A stretch of 31,587 nucleotides of DNA. Origin: Phycisphaerales bacterium UBA3190. GTDB taxonomy: Bacteria; Planctomycetota; Phycisphaerae; Phycisphaerales; UBA1924. A program made the position numbers and the translations under genes. Location of the stretch: the NCBI GenBank assembly GCA_002364005.1, contig DEXG01000017.1, forward strand, positions 130,265 through 161,851, in the 5' to 3' direction. The notes under the pieces were generated by a model, which worked only from the letters and a program-made list of their open reading frames with translations, searched no databases and was not told the origin of the DNA. Numbering within the stretch: the stretch's first letter is position 1; each line of letters opens with the position of its first letter. Shown in pieces: positions 16,333 to 23,398 of this stretch.

Positions 16333-17619
16333 TTAGCCGCTGAGCGACTCGAGCATCTTGATCATGGGCAGGAACATCGCCACAACGATGGTGCCGACCA
16401 TGACGCCCAGCACGACGACCATGATGGGTTCGAGCAGTGAGACCAGCGCCGCGACCGCAACATCGACCTCTTCGTCGTAGTTGTCTGCGATCTTCAGCAG
16501 CATCGAGTCCATCTCGCCCGTCTCTTCGCCCACATCGATCATGTTCACCACGATCGGGTCGCAGGTCTTGCTCTCACGCAGCGGCACGGCGAAACTCTCG
16601 CCTTCACGGATCGAGTCGTGGACATTCATCAATGCCTTCTCGAACACATAGTTGCCGGAGGTCTGCGAGGTAATCGTGACCGCTTCGAGGATCGGCACGC
16701 CAGCGCTGATCAGCGTGCCCATAGTTCGTGTGAATCGTGCGATGATCGTTTTCCGAACGAGCTTGCCGACCACGGGGGTCAGCAGCACGAGATAGTCCAG
16801 CACCGCCTTGCCGGGAGGCGTGCGACGCAGGACCTTGAAGCTGATGATCAGCACGGGAAGACCGAAGACCAGGAACGCCCAGCCCGGGATCTCCTGGCCG
16901 GGGTTTGAACCGGCGACCCAGCGGCTGGTGGTGATCAGGCCCTGGGTCAGTCCTGGAAGCTCGATCTCGAAGTCGGTGAAGATCTCTTCGAACTTCGGGA
17001 TGATCAGCAGCATGATGCCCGTGAGGATCGCGATCGCGACGACCACAACCACGATCGGGTACACCATCGCACCCTTGATCTTGGCCTTGAGCTTCTCGCT
17101 CTTCTCCATGAACTCGCTGAGTCGCTGGAGGATGACATCGAGCACACCACCGATTTCACCGGCGTTGACCATCTTCACATACAGATGATTGAAGGCCTTG
17201 GGGAACTTGCCCATCGCCTCACTGAGCGAGCTACCGCCCTCGACCTCTTCACAGACGCCCAGGAGCACATTCTTCATCAGACCCGGCTTCTGCTGACTCT
17301 CAAGAATCTGCAGCGAGCGGAGCAAGGGAAGACCCGCGTCCTGAAGCGTGGAGAGCTGGCGTGTGAAGAGCGTCAGGTGCTTGGGCTTGACGCGACCGAT
17401 CGCGATGCCACCACCCTTCTTCTTTTTCTTCTTGGTCTCGGTCTCGCCCTTGGCACCCTTTTCCTTGGCGCCCTTCTTGTCCTTCTGGGCCTGCACCGAT
17501 GTTGGGTAGTAACCCTGAGACTTGATCCGCTGGATCGCCTCTTCCGAGCTCGACGCCTCCACGGTACCCTTCTGGGTCTTTCCCGAGGCGTTGAGTGCTT
17601 GATAGGTGTATGTCGCCAT
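16333..17619 (-). CDS. pilC: PilC/GspF inner-membrane platform protein
   Basis: This is the polytopic inner-membrane protein on which the pilus or pseudopilus assembly ATPase acts (428 residues, normal family length of about 400). The N-terminal signature MATYTYQALNASGK and 'AIQRIKSQGYYPTSV' is typical. Two T2SF domains follow: the first begins 'LTLFTRQLSTLQDAGLPLLRSL' (about 82-103) and the second 'IARFTRTMGTLISAGVPILEAV' (about 295-316). The helices 'GAMVYPIVVVVVAIAILTGIML' and, at the C-terminus, 'LEPIMVVVLGVMVGTIVVAMFLPM' are clear. Between the N-terminal part and the first T2SF domain there is an extremely Lys-rich linker (about 46-71, including six lysines in a row). It is longer and more basic than usual and could contact phospholipid or the ATPase. 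The start ATG at 17619 is the only sensible one. Confidence 0.95.
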   Translation of the reverse strand: MATYTYQALNASGKTQKGTVEASSSEEAIQRIKSQGYYPTSVQAQKDKKGAKEKGAKGETETKKKKKKGGGIAIGRVKPKHLTLFTRQLSTLQDAGLPLLRSLQILESQQKPGLMKNVLLGVCEEVEGGSSLSEAMGKFPKAFNHLYVKMVNAGEIGGVLDVILQRLSEFMEKSEKLKAKIKGAMVYPIVVVVVAIAILTGIMLLIIPKFEEIFTDFEIELPGLTQGLITTSRWVAGSNPGQEIPGWAFLVFGLPVLIISFKVLRRTPPGKAVLDYLVLLTPVVGKLVRKTIIARFTRTMGTLISAGVPILEAVTITSQTSGNYVFEKALMNVHDSIREGESFAVPLRESKTCDPIVVNMIDVGEETGEMDSMLLKIADNYDEEVDVAVAALVSLLEPIMVVVLGVMVGTIVVAMFLPMIKMLESLSG

Positions 17620-17639
17620 GACGCGGTCCTTCCGAACGG

Positions 17640-17656
17640 CCGGGCAAGGTGCCCGG
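17640..17656 (-). other. GC-rich hairpin between pilB2 and pilC
   Basis: A 7-bp inverted repeat (CCGGGCA/TGCCCGG, 3-nt loop) lies in the 50-nt gap. No U-tract follows, so it is more likely a processing or stability element than a terminator. Confidence 0.4.
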
Positions 17657-17669
17657 GCGTTGAATCAAC

Positions 17670-19400
17670 TTATTCTTCTTCGATCGTTTCGCGCACGACC
17701 TCGTCGATCGTGGTCAGCCCCTCGTAGATGGCCATCAGCCCGCTCTCACGCAGACTCCGCATGCCCTTCTTCTTCGCAGCTGTACGCAGCACCGCGGTGC
17801 TCGCTTCGTTCATCACCAGCTCGCGCATCTCATCGTCCATGGTCATGATCTCAAAGAGCGCCATTCGTCCCTTGTAACCACCACCAACATTCGCGGCGGC
17901 ACCCGGGCGATAGAACTGACGCCCCTGAACATCCCCAGGACGGAGCGAAAGCTCCATCAGTTCCTGCTCGGTCGGCACGAACGCTTCCTTCGAGCTTGGA
18001 TCGAGGGTTCGCACCAGACGCTGGGCCACGATGCCCTCGATCGTCGCCGTCAAGAGGAACGGCTCCACCCCGAGGTCAACCAGTCGAATGATCGAGCTGG
18101 GCGCGTCGTTGGTGTGCAGCGTGCTGAGCACAAGGTGACCGGTCAGCGACGCCTGTACCGCGATCTGGGCGGTCTCAAGGTCACGGATCTCACCCACCAG
18201 GATCACATCGGGGTCCTGACGCAAGAAGCTTCGCAGCGCCTTGGCGAAGGTCAGCCCCACCTCGGTGTTCACCTGCACCTGGCACAGACCGTCGATGTCG
18301 TATTCGACCGGGTCTTCAGCGGTCAGGATCTTGGTCTCGATATCGTTGAGTTCCGCCAGCGCCGCGTAAAGCGTGGTCGTCTTACCCGAACCGGTCGGGC
18401 CCGTCACGATCACGATGCCGTTGGGCTTCTTGATCAAGCCGCGGAAGTTCTCAAGATCATCCGGGCGGAAGCCCACGCGATCGAGCGACAGCTCCACATT
18501 GCCACGGTCGAGCACACGCATCACGCACGACTCGCCGTAGATCGTCGGCAGGATCGCCACACGCAGGTCGACCGGGTTGCCCCCCACCGTCAACTCGATA
18601 CGCCCGTCCTGAGGCAGACGACGCTCAGCGATGTCCAGGTTCGCCATGACCTTCACACGCGAGGTGATCGCCGTGCCAAGATGCTTGGGTGGCGGAACCA
18701 TTTCATACAGCACGCCGTCGATGCGGTAGCGCATCTTGAACTCATGCTCGAAGGGCTCGAAATGGATGTCCGATGCGCGATCACGGATCGCCTGGAGCAA
18801 TACGAGGTTCAGCAGCTTGATGACCTGATTGTCACCTGCCGCGTCCATGACCGTGTCGAGGTCGATCGACTGGTCCGAGTGCTTCCCAAGCTCCGCGAGC
18901 TTGTCGTTGCCCGCGATCGAACTCATCGCATCGCTCAGCGAGGTGTCCTTGGAGAAATGCTTATCGAGCAAGGCATCGATTGAATCGGGCGAAGCCACCA
19001 CCGCCTCGACCTGGGCACCCATCAGCAGACGCAGGTCGTCGACGGCCTGGAAGTTCTGCGGGCTCTTGAGTGCCACCTTGAGGTTGCGGGACTTCGGGTC
19101 GTACTCGATCGGGACGCACTGGTACGCCTTGGCATTCTCTGCGGGAATCGAACCAATCGTTTCTTCATCCAGCTCGATGCCGCTGAGGTCCACATATTCC
19201 ATACCCGCCTGACCCGCCAGGGCCCGGTCGATGTCAATCTGGGAGCAATAGCCCAACTCCTTCAAGATCTCCCCGATCTTGACCTTATTGGTCCGTCCCT
19301 TCTGAATCGCCAGTGCCTCGTGAACCTGTTCGCGCGTAACCACCTTGAGTTTGGTGAGTACGCGACCGAGCTTGCGACCTTTGAGTTCAGATGGGTCCAT
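17670..19400 (-). CDS. PilB/GspE-family assembly ATPase, copy 2
   Basis: This is a hexameric cytoplasmic ATPase that powers pilus or pseudopilus assembly, 576 residues. An N1 domain (MshEN type, about 1-150, 'LGRVLTKLKVVTREQVHEAL', 'IGEILKELGYCSQIDIDRAL') is followed by the N2 domain ('ASDIHFEPFEHEFKMRYRIDG'). The RecA-like domain follows with Walker A GPTGSGKTTTL (about 331-341), Asp box 'ILTAEDPVEYDI', Walker B 'VILVGEIRD' (about 396-404) and His box 'GHLVLSTLHTND'. The canonical CxxC...CxxC zinc loop is absent: the sites read 'RTLDPSSKEAF' (about 463) and 'RPGAAANVGGGYKGR' (about 497-511), with no Cys. I prefer ATG 19400 over 19421 because GGAG stands eight nucleotides upstream. The 167-nt gap to pilT allows a separate promoter, but I see no convincing one. 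Confidence 0.94.
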   Translation of the reverse strand: MDPSELKGRKLGRVLTKLKVVTREQVHEALAIQKGRTNKVKIGEILKELGYCSQIDIDRALAGQAGMEYVDLSGIELDEETIGSIPAENAKAYQCVPIEYDPKSRNLKVALKSPQNFQAVDDLRLLMGAQVEAVVASPDSIDALLDKHFSKDTSLSDAMSSIAGNDKLAELGKHSDQSIDLDTVMDAAGDNQVIKLLNLVLLQAIRDRASDIHFEPFEHEFKMRYRIDGVLYEMVPPPKHLGTAITSRVKVMANLDIAERRLPQDGRIELTVGGNPVDLRVAILPTIYGESCVMRVLDRGNVELSLDRVGFRPDDLENFRGLIKKPNGIVIVTGPTGSGKTTTLYAALAELNDIETKILTAEDPVEYDIDGLCQVQVNTEVGLTFAKALRSFLRQDPDVILVGEIRDLETAQIAVQASLTGHLVLSTLHTNDAPSSIIRLVDLGVEPFLLTATIEGIVAQRLVRTLDPSSKEAFVPTEQELMELSLRPGDVQGRQFYRPGAAANVGGGYKGRMALFEIMTMDDEMRELVMNEASTAVLRTAAKKKGMRSLRESGLMAIYEGLTTIDEVVRETIEEE

Positions 19401-19481
19401 TTGACTTACTCCATGCGGCATGGCCGCGCGATGGCCTCTGTCGAGACCACACTTCTAGCTTCGCAGACAATACGCCTACAG

Positions 19482-19510
19482 TTGTCGGAATCGAACGCAA
19501 TTCACGACAA
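19482..19510. promoter_or_regulatory. Imperfect inverted repeat in the pilT-pilB2 gap (possible operator)
   Basis: TTGTCGGAAT and ATTCaCGACAA form a 10-bp dyad with one bulged base, separated by 8 nt. It lies in the longest gap of the cluster, 81 nt upstream of the pilB2 start. On neither strand is it followed by a U-tract, so a protein-binding site is the more attractive reading. There is no direct proof. Confidence 0.35.
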
Positions 19511-19567
19511 TTAAGCGTTGCGACATGTGGATATTTGGCATCAATTGGCGTTTCAGCCTCGTCCTGC

Positions 19568-20692
19568 TCACTCAACTTCTTTGTTCGCTTCAGGATCATC
19601 CAGTTCAGGACGCCCGATTACGCCCCCGGCCTGGTGTACTTTATCACGCAGCGTTGACTGGTTCTTGCACTTATCAACCATCTCTTCTGCGGAGATCATG
19701 CCCTTGGAGTAGAGCGACCAGAGGTGGTCGTCGAGCAGCTGCATGCCGTACTTCTTACCGGTCTGAATCGCCGAGTCGATGCGGTAACTCTTGTTATCAC
19801 GAATGAGGTTCGCGATCGCGGGGGTCACCACCAGGAACTCGTACGCCGCGACCATCCCCTTGGTATCCACACGCCCCAGGAGCACCTGGGAGAGCACGCA
19901 AATCAGGGCGGTCGAGAGCTGGACGCGGATCTGGTTCTGCTGGGTCACCGGGAAAGCGTCGACCATACGGTCGATCGTCTTGGCCGCACCCGTGGTATGG
20001 AGGGTACCGAACACAAGGTGACCGGTTTCTGCGGCTCGCACCGCCGCCTCGATGGTCTCAAGGTCACGCATTTCACCCACGAGGATCACATCGGGGTCCT
20101 GACGCAGGGCTCGACGAAGGGCTTCAGCGAAGCTGGGAACATCGTTGCCCACCTCTCGCTGGTTCACGATCGATTTCTTGTGCGTGTGGTAGTACTCGAT
20201 CGGGTCTTCCATGGTGACGATGTGTCGATCCATGAACTGGTTGACATAGTCGATCATGGTTGCCAGCGAGGTGGTCTTACCTGAACCGGTGGGCCCGGTC
20301 ACGAGGAACAGACCACGCGGACGCCGGATCAGATCCTTACACATATCGGGGAGCCCGATCTGATCGAAGGTCAGCAGGCGATTGGGGATCTGGCGGAGGA
20401 CAATCGCGATATCGCCACGCTGGCGGAACACCGAAACACGGAAGCGGGCCGCGTCGCCATAAGCAAAGCCGAAGTCGGTGCCGCCCTCTTCCTGCAGCTC
20501 CTGCTGGTTGCGTTCGGGGGTGATCGACTTCATCAGTGACACCATGTCGTCTGAATCGAGCACCTTGGTCTGCAGGTTCCGCAGCCCGCCGTGCAGGCGA
20601 ATAGTTGGCTGACGCCCCGTCGTCAAGTGGAGGTCCGAGCCGCCGGTCTTCACGACGGTATCGAGCAATCGGTCAATCTGAACAGTGGACAT
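19568..20692 (-). CDS. pilT: PilT-family twitching/retraction ATPase
   Basis: This is a hexameric ATPase that normally disassembles type IV pili (374 residues; the family is about 345-370). The N-terminus 'DRLLDTVVKTGGSDLHLTTGRQPTIRLHG' is diagnostic. Walker A is GPTGSGKTTSL (about 131-141), the Asp box is 'IVTMEDPIEY', Walker B is 'VILVGEMRDLET', the His box is 'GHLVFGTLHTTGAAKTIDR', and the late motif 'TGKKYGMQLLDDHL' matches PilT ('AIQTG...GMQTLD'). The start has AGGAG upstream. The gene lies between two assembly ATPases. A PilT is expected for a dynamic type IV pilus but not for a classical type II secretion system, so it is the strongest argument that this machine can retract. Confidence 0.95.
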   Translation of the reverse strand: MSTVQIDRLLDTVVKTGGSDLHLTTGRQPTIRLHGGLRNLQTKVLDSDDMVSLMKSITPERNQQELQEEGGTDFGFAYGDAARFRVSVFRQRGDIAIVLRQIPNRLLTFDQIGLPDMCKDLIRRPRGLFLVTGPTGSGKTTSLATMIDYVNQFMDRHIVTMEDPIEYYHTHKKSIVNQREVGNDVPSFAEALRRALRQDPDVILVGEMRDLETIEAAVRAAETGHLVFGTLHTTGAAKTIDRMVDAFPVTQQNQIRVQLSTALICVLSQVLLGRVDTKGMVAAYEFLVVTPAIANLIRDNKSYRIDSAIQTGKKYGMQLLDDHLWSLYSKGMISAEEMVDKCKNQSTLRDKVHQAGGVIGRPELDDPEANKEVE

Positions 20693-20711
20693 GTCTCACG
20701 CTCCTGATGAA

Positions 20712-20729
20712 CGGGCGAAGGATCGCCCG
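20712..20729 (-). other. GC-rich hairpin between pilB1 and pilT
   Basis: A perfect 7-bp inverted repeat (CGGGCGA/TCGCCCG, 4-nt loop) fills the 49-nt gap, just upstream of the pilT ribosome binding site. No U-tract follows. Confidence 0.45.
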
Positions 20730-20741
20730 GGTCGTTTCGTC

Positions 20742-22484
20742 TTAATCTGCCTGGCTCACGCGTGCAATCTCTTCGGGCGTGGTGGTGCCATTGAGCACCT
20801 TGAGCCGCCCGTCCTCAACAAGTTCCTTCATACCCGCGGCGATGGCGGCCTTGCGGATCCTCGAAGAGGGCGCTCTCTTGAACGCCAGATCTCGGATCTC
20901 AGCGTTCATGATCATCATCTCGAAGACGGCCTTTCGTCCCTTGTACCCGCTCGGGGCCTCGTCACAGGGAACGGCCTTGTACACCTTCCCGATCGCGTCC
21001 TCAACTTTGAGTCGGATCAGGTTGAGGTACTTGTGATCGAGCTCATCCTCACTGGCGATCTGCTTGCTGTCGTGCAGCACACGAATCAGCCGCTGAGCCA
21101 TCACCGCCTGGATCGACGACGCGACAAGGAACGGCTTGATGCCCATGTCGATCAATCGGGTCATCGCGCTGGGCGCGTCGTTGGTATGCAGTGTCGAGAA
21201 CACAAGGTGACCGGTGAGTGCCGCCTGAATCGCGATCTCACCGACTTCCTTGTCTCGAATTTCACCGACCAGAATGACATTGGGTGCCTGTCGCAACATC
21301 GATCGGAGAATCGCCGGGAAGGTCAGCCCGATGCCTTCTCGCACCTGACACTGGTTGATCCCCTCGAAGTTGTATTCGACCGGGTCTTCTGCGGTGATGA
21401 TCTTCTTGTCAGGGCGGTTCAGCACATCGAGCGCCGAGTACAGCGTGGTGGTCTTACCTGAACCGGTTGGCCCGGTCACCAGGAAGATGCCGTTGGGGCG
21501 TCGGATGATCTTGTTGAATGTCTCGAGGTTCTCGCTTTCGAAGCCGAGGTTCTCCAGACCAATCCGCACCGCGTCAGGGCGCAGAATACGCAGCACGACG
21601 GACTCGCCGTGGTACGCTGGACAGGCCGAGACACGGAAGTCGATCCCCACATCATCAACATGGATCTTGATTCGCCCGTCCTGAGGCACGCGTTTCTCAG
21701 CGATGTTCATCCCCGCCATCAGTTTGAGGCGAGAGAGCACCGCGTTCTGCATGCGCTTGGGGAGGTTGTCACGCTCGGCACAGACGCCGTCAATTCGGTA
21801 CCTGAGCCGCACACGGTCTTCCATGGGCTCGATGTGAATATCGCTCGTCCGGTTTCGGACGGCTTCGTCGAGGATTCGATTCACCAGCTTGACGACCGGG
21901 GAATCCTCGCTGCTCACATCAATCGAGCGGTCCATTGAGCGGTCGAGCGAGCGGTCGATTGACCGGTCGATCGAGTCGGTGACCAGCGATGCCTGCTGAT
22001 CTGTGGGCTGTGCCGGCTCGGTGAGACTGCCACCAGCAGCAATCCCGCCGCCCGCGGCTTCCCCTTCGAGGTAACCCTTGATCTGCGACTTGGTCGCGAG
22101 CATGGGCTCGATGTCCATATTGAGCCGGAAACGCAGGTTGTCGAGCATCTCAAGATCCATGGGATCATGGATCGCCATGCGCATCTTCCCGCCGGACTTG
22201 CCCAGCGGGATGACGAGATTCTTCTTCATCACCGACTTGTCGAGGGCACTGTCGTCGATGAGCTTTCGAATCTTCTCGTTGCTCAGGTCGACATATTTCA
22301 TGCCGTACTGGGCCGCGAGGGCCTTGACGACTTGCATCTCGTCGATGACCCCGAGATCGATCAGGGCTTCACCTACGCGTTTCCCGGTCTGCTGGGCGTG
22401 TTTGATACCCTGGTCTGCCTGCTCGGCATTGATCGCGCCTTGCGCGACCAGGATTTGACCCAGCTTCTTGCGACTTCTAGCCAT
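20742..22484 (-). CDS. PilB/GspE-family assembly ATPase, copy 1
   Basis: This second assembly ATPase (580 residues) is the first gene of the cluster. It has the MshEN-type N1 domain ('LGQILVAQGAINAEQADQGI', 'VGEALIDLGVIDEMQVVKAL', 'YGMKYVDLS'), then a low-complexity linker of DRSI/DRSL/DRSM units (about 169-187) and the N2 domain 'TSDIHIEPMEDRVRLRYRIDG'. The RecA domain has Walker A GPTGSGKTTTL (about 337-347), 'IITAEDPVEYNFEG', Walker B 'VILVGEIRDKE' and the His box 'GHLVFSTLHTND'. The tetracysteine zinc motif is lost except for one Cys ('AVPCDEAPSGYKGR'). It is about as different from copy 2 as separate family members are, so this is not a recent duplication. The two copies may drive different assembly tasks. 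The ribosome binding site is weak. Confidence 0.94.
   Translation of the reverse strand: MARSRKKLGQILVAQGAINAEQADQGIKHAQQTGKRVGEALIDLGVIDEMQVVKALAAQYGMKYVDLSNEKIRKLIDDSALDKSVMKKNLVIPLGKSGGKMRMAIHDPMDLEMLDNLRFRLNMDIEPMLATKSQIKGYLEGEAAGGGIAAGGSLTEPAQPTDQQASLVTDSIDRSIDRSLDRSMDRSIDVSSEDSPVVKLVNRILDEAVRNRTSDIHIEPMEDRVRLRYRIDGVCAERDNLPKRMQNAVLSRLKLMAGMNIAEKRVPQDGRIKIHVDDVGIDFRVSACPAYHGESVVLRILRPDAVRIGLENLGFESENLETFNKIIRRPNGIFLVTGPTGSGKTTTLYSALDVLNRPDKKIITAEDPVEYNFEGINQCQVREGIGLTFPAILRSMLRQAPNVILVGEIRDKEVGEIAIQAALTGHLVFSTLHTNDAPSAMTRLIDMGIKPFLVASSIQAVMAQRLIRVLHDSKQIASEDELDHKYLNLIRLKVEDAIGKVYKAVPCDEAPSGYKGRKAVFEMMIMNAEIRDLAFKRAPSSRIRKAAIAAGMKELVEDGRLKVLNGTTTPEEIARVSQAD
21922..21981 (-). repeat. 12-bp tandem repeat inside pilB1 (about five units)
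   Basis: Five degenerate units of a 12-bp sequence of the type ATTGAGCGGTCG follow each other in frame and encode the DRSI/DRSL/DRSM tetrapeptide series in the inter-domain linker. Each unit is a whole number of codons, so unit gain or loss would only change linker length. Confidence 0.85.
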
Positions 22485-22684
22485 ATGTGCGCTCTATCCT
22501 CTTCAAAGACGGGGAGCATTTCGGTACAGGGCTTACACTATAGGGGCGCGAACGGCACCCATGTGCGTCAGAATGATCTCTCAACCGCATGAGAGCGGAT
22601 TTTCAGCACATCATCGTGTTGGAGACTCTACGATCATGCCTGTGTTCCTGTTCCGCTGAACAAAAATGTCCAAGAGGTTGAAGT
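22485..22684. other. Divergent intergenic region between pilB1 and coaB
   Basis: These 200 nt separate the minus-strand pilus cluster from the plus-strand coaB gene and must hold both promoters. A TATAGT-like -10 can be read on the minus strand near 22540, but I see no matching -35, and no convincing plus-strand promoter. No RNA gene or ORF is recognised. Confidence 0.4.
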
Positions 22685-23398
22685 GTGACGAGAGATGACA
22701 GTATGCCAAGACTCCTGATCAGCGCCGGGCCCACTTATGAGCCCATCGATGCGGTCCGCTTCATAGGAAATCGCTCATCTGGACGCCTGGGAAGCTCGCT
22801 GGCAGACCATGCCGCGGCCATGGGCTGGCGCGTCACCCTCCTGCTCGGGCCCAATGCGGTCCTGCCTCAAGACGACCGGGTCGAGGTGGTCCGCTTCAAC
22901 TCCTGCCAGGACTTGCAGGATCTGCTCGACGCACACCTCCCCCACTGCGATACGCTCATCATGGCCGCCGCGGTTGCCGACTATCGACCCATCGCCGACG
23001 AGGTGGATACCAGCGGCAAAAGGCGTCGGGAGGGTGGCGAACTCTCCATTCGGCTCGAATCGACCCCCGACCTGCTCGCGGGATGCTCGGCCAAGGCTCG
23101 TGAAGACCAGTTGCTCGTCGGGTTTGCCCTCGAGCCACGCGATCGGCTCATGGAATCGGCCAATCGCAAGCTCAAACGCAAAGACATCGACCTCATCGTT
23201 GCCAACCCCCTTGAAACGATGGACGCCGACTCGATCGAAGCGATCCTGATCGGCAATGGCGAACGGGGCTTTGACCAAGAAATGCGCACCGATGGCGCGA
23301 TCCCCAAAGTGCAGTTCGCACAATGGCTTATCGAAAAGCTCACCCCCCTGACCCAGCAACGCGCCGGGCTGCTTTCAGGAAACACGACTCATGGCTGA
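22685..23398 (+). CDS. coaB: Phosphopantothenate-cysteine ligase, stand-alone (CoaB)
   Basis: This enzyme condenses 4'-phosphopantothenate with cysteine in coenzyme A synthesis. The first motif 'LLISAGPTYEPIDAVRFIGNRSSGRLG' is the DFP/CoaB signature, with the GNRSSG nucleotide-binding loop. 'MAAAVADYRPI' (about 98-108), a basic KRRR segment and the late 'LIVANPL' also match. Most bacteria have a CoaBC fusion of about 400 residues. Here only the CoaB half (237 residues) exists, so CoaC should lie elsewhere. The start is uncertain: GTG at 22685 has GAGG seven nucleotides upstream, whereas ATG at 22703 (MPRLLISAGPT) fits the usual N-terminus better. The stop overlaps the next ATG by 8 nt, so the two genes are probably cotranslated. 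Confidence 0.9.
   Translation: MTRDDSMPRLLISAGPTYEPIDAVRFIGNRSSGRLGSSLADHAAAMGWRVTLLLGPNAVLPQDDRVEVVRFNSCQDLQDLLDAHLPHCDTLIMAAAVADYRPIADEVDTSGKRRREGGELSIRLESTPDLLAGCSAKAREDQLLVGFALEPRDRLMESANRKLKRKDIDLIVANPLETMDADSIEAILIGNGERGFDQEMRTDGAIPKVQFAQWLIEKLTPLTQQRAGLLSGNTTHG

Noticed and set aside
22485..22684. A riboswitch or small RNA in the pilB1-coaB intergenic region
   Set aside because: I found no recognisable aptamer core, long stem or terminator there, only weak promoter-like hexamers.
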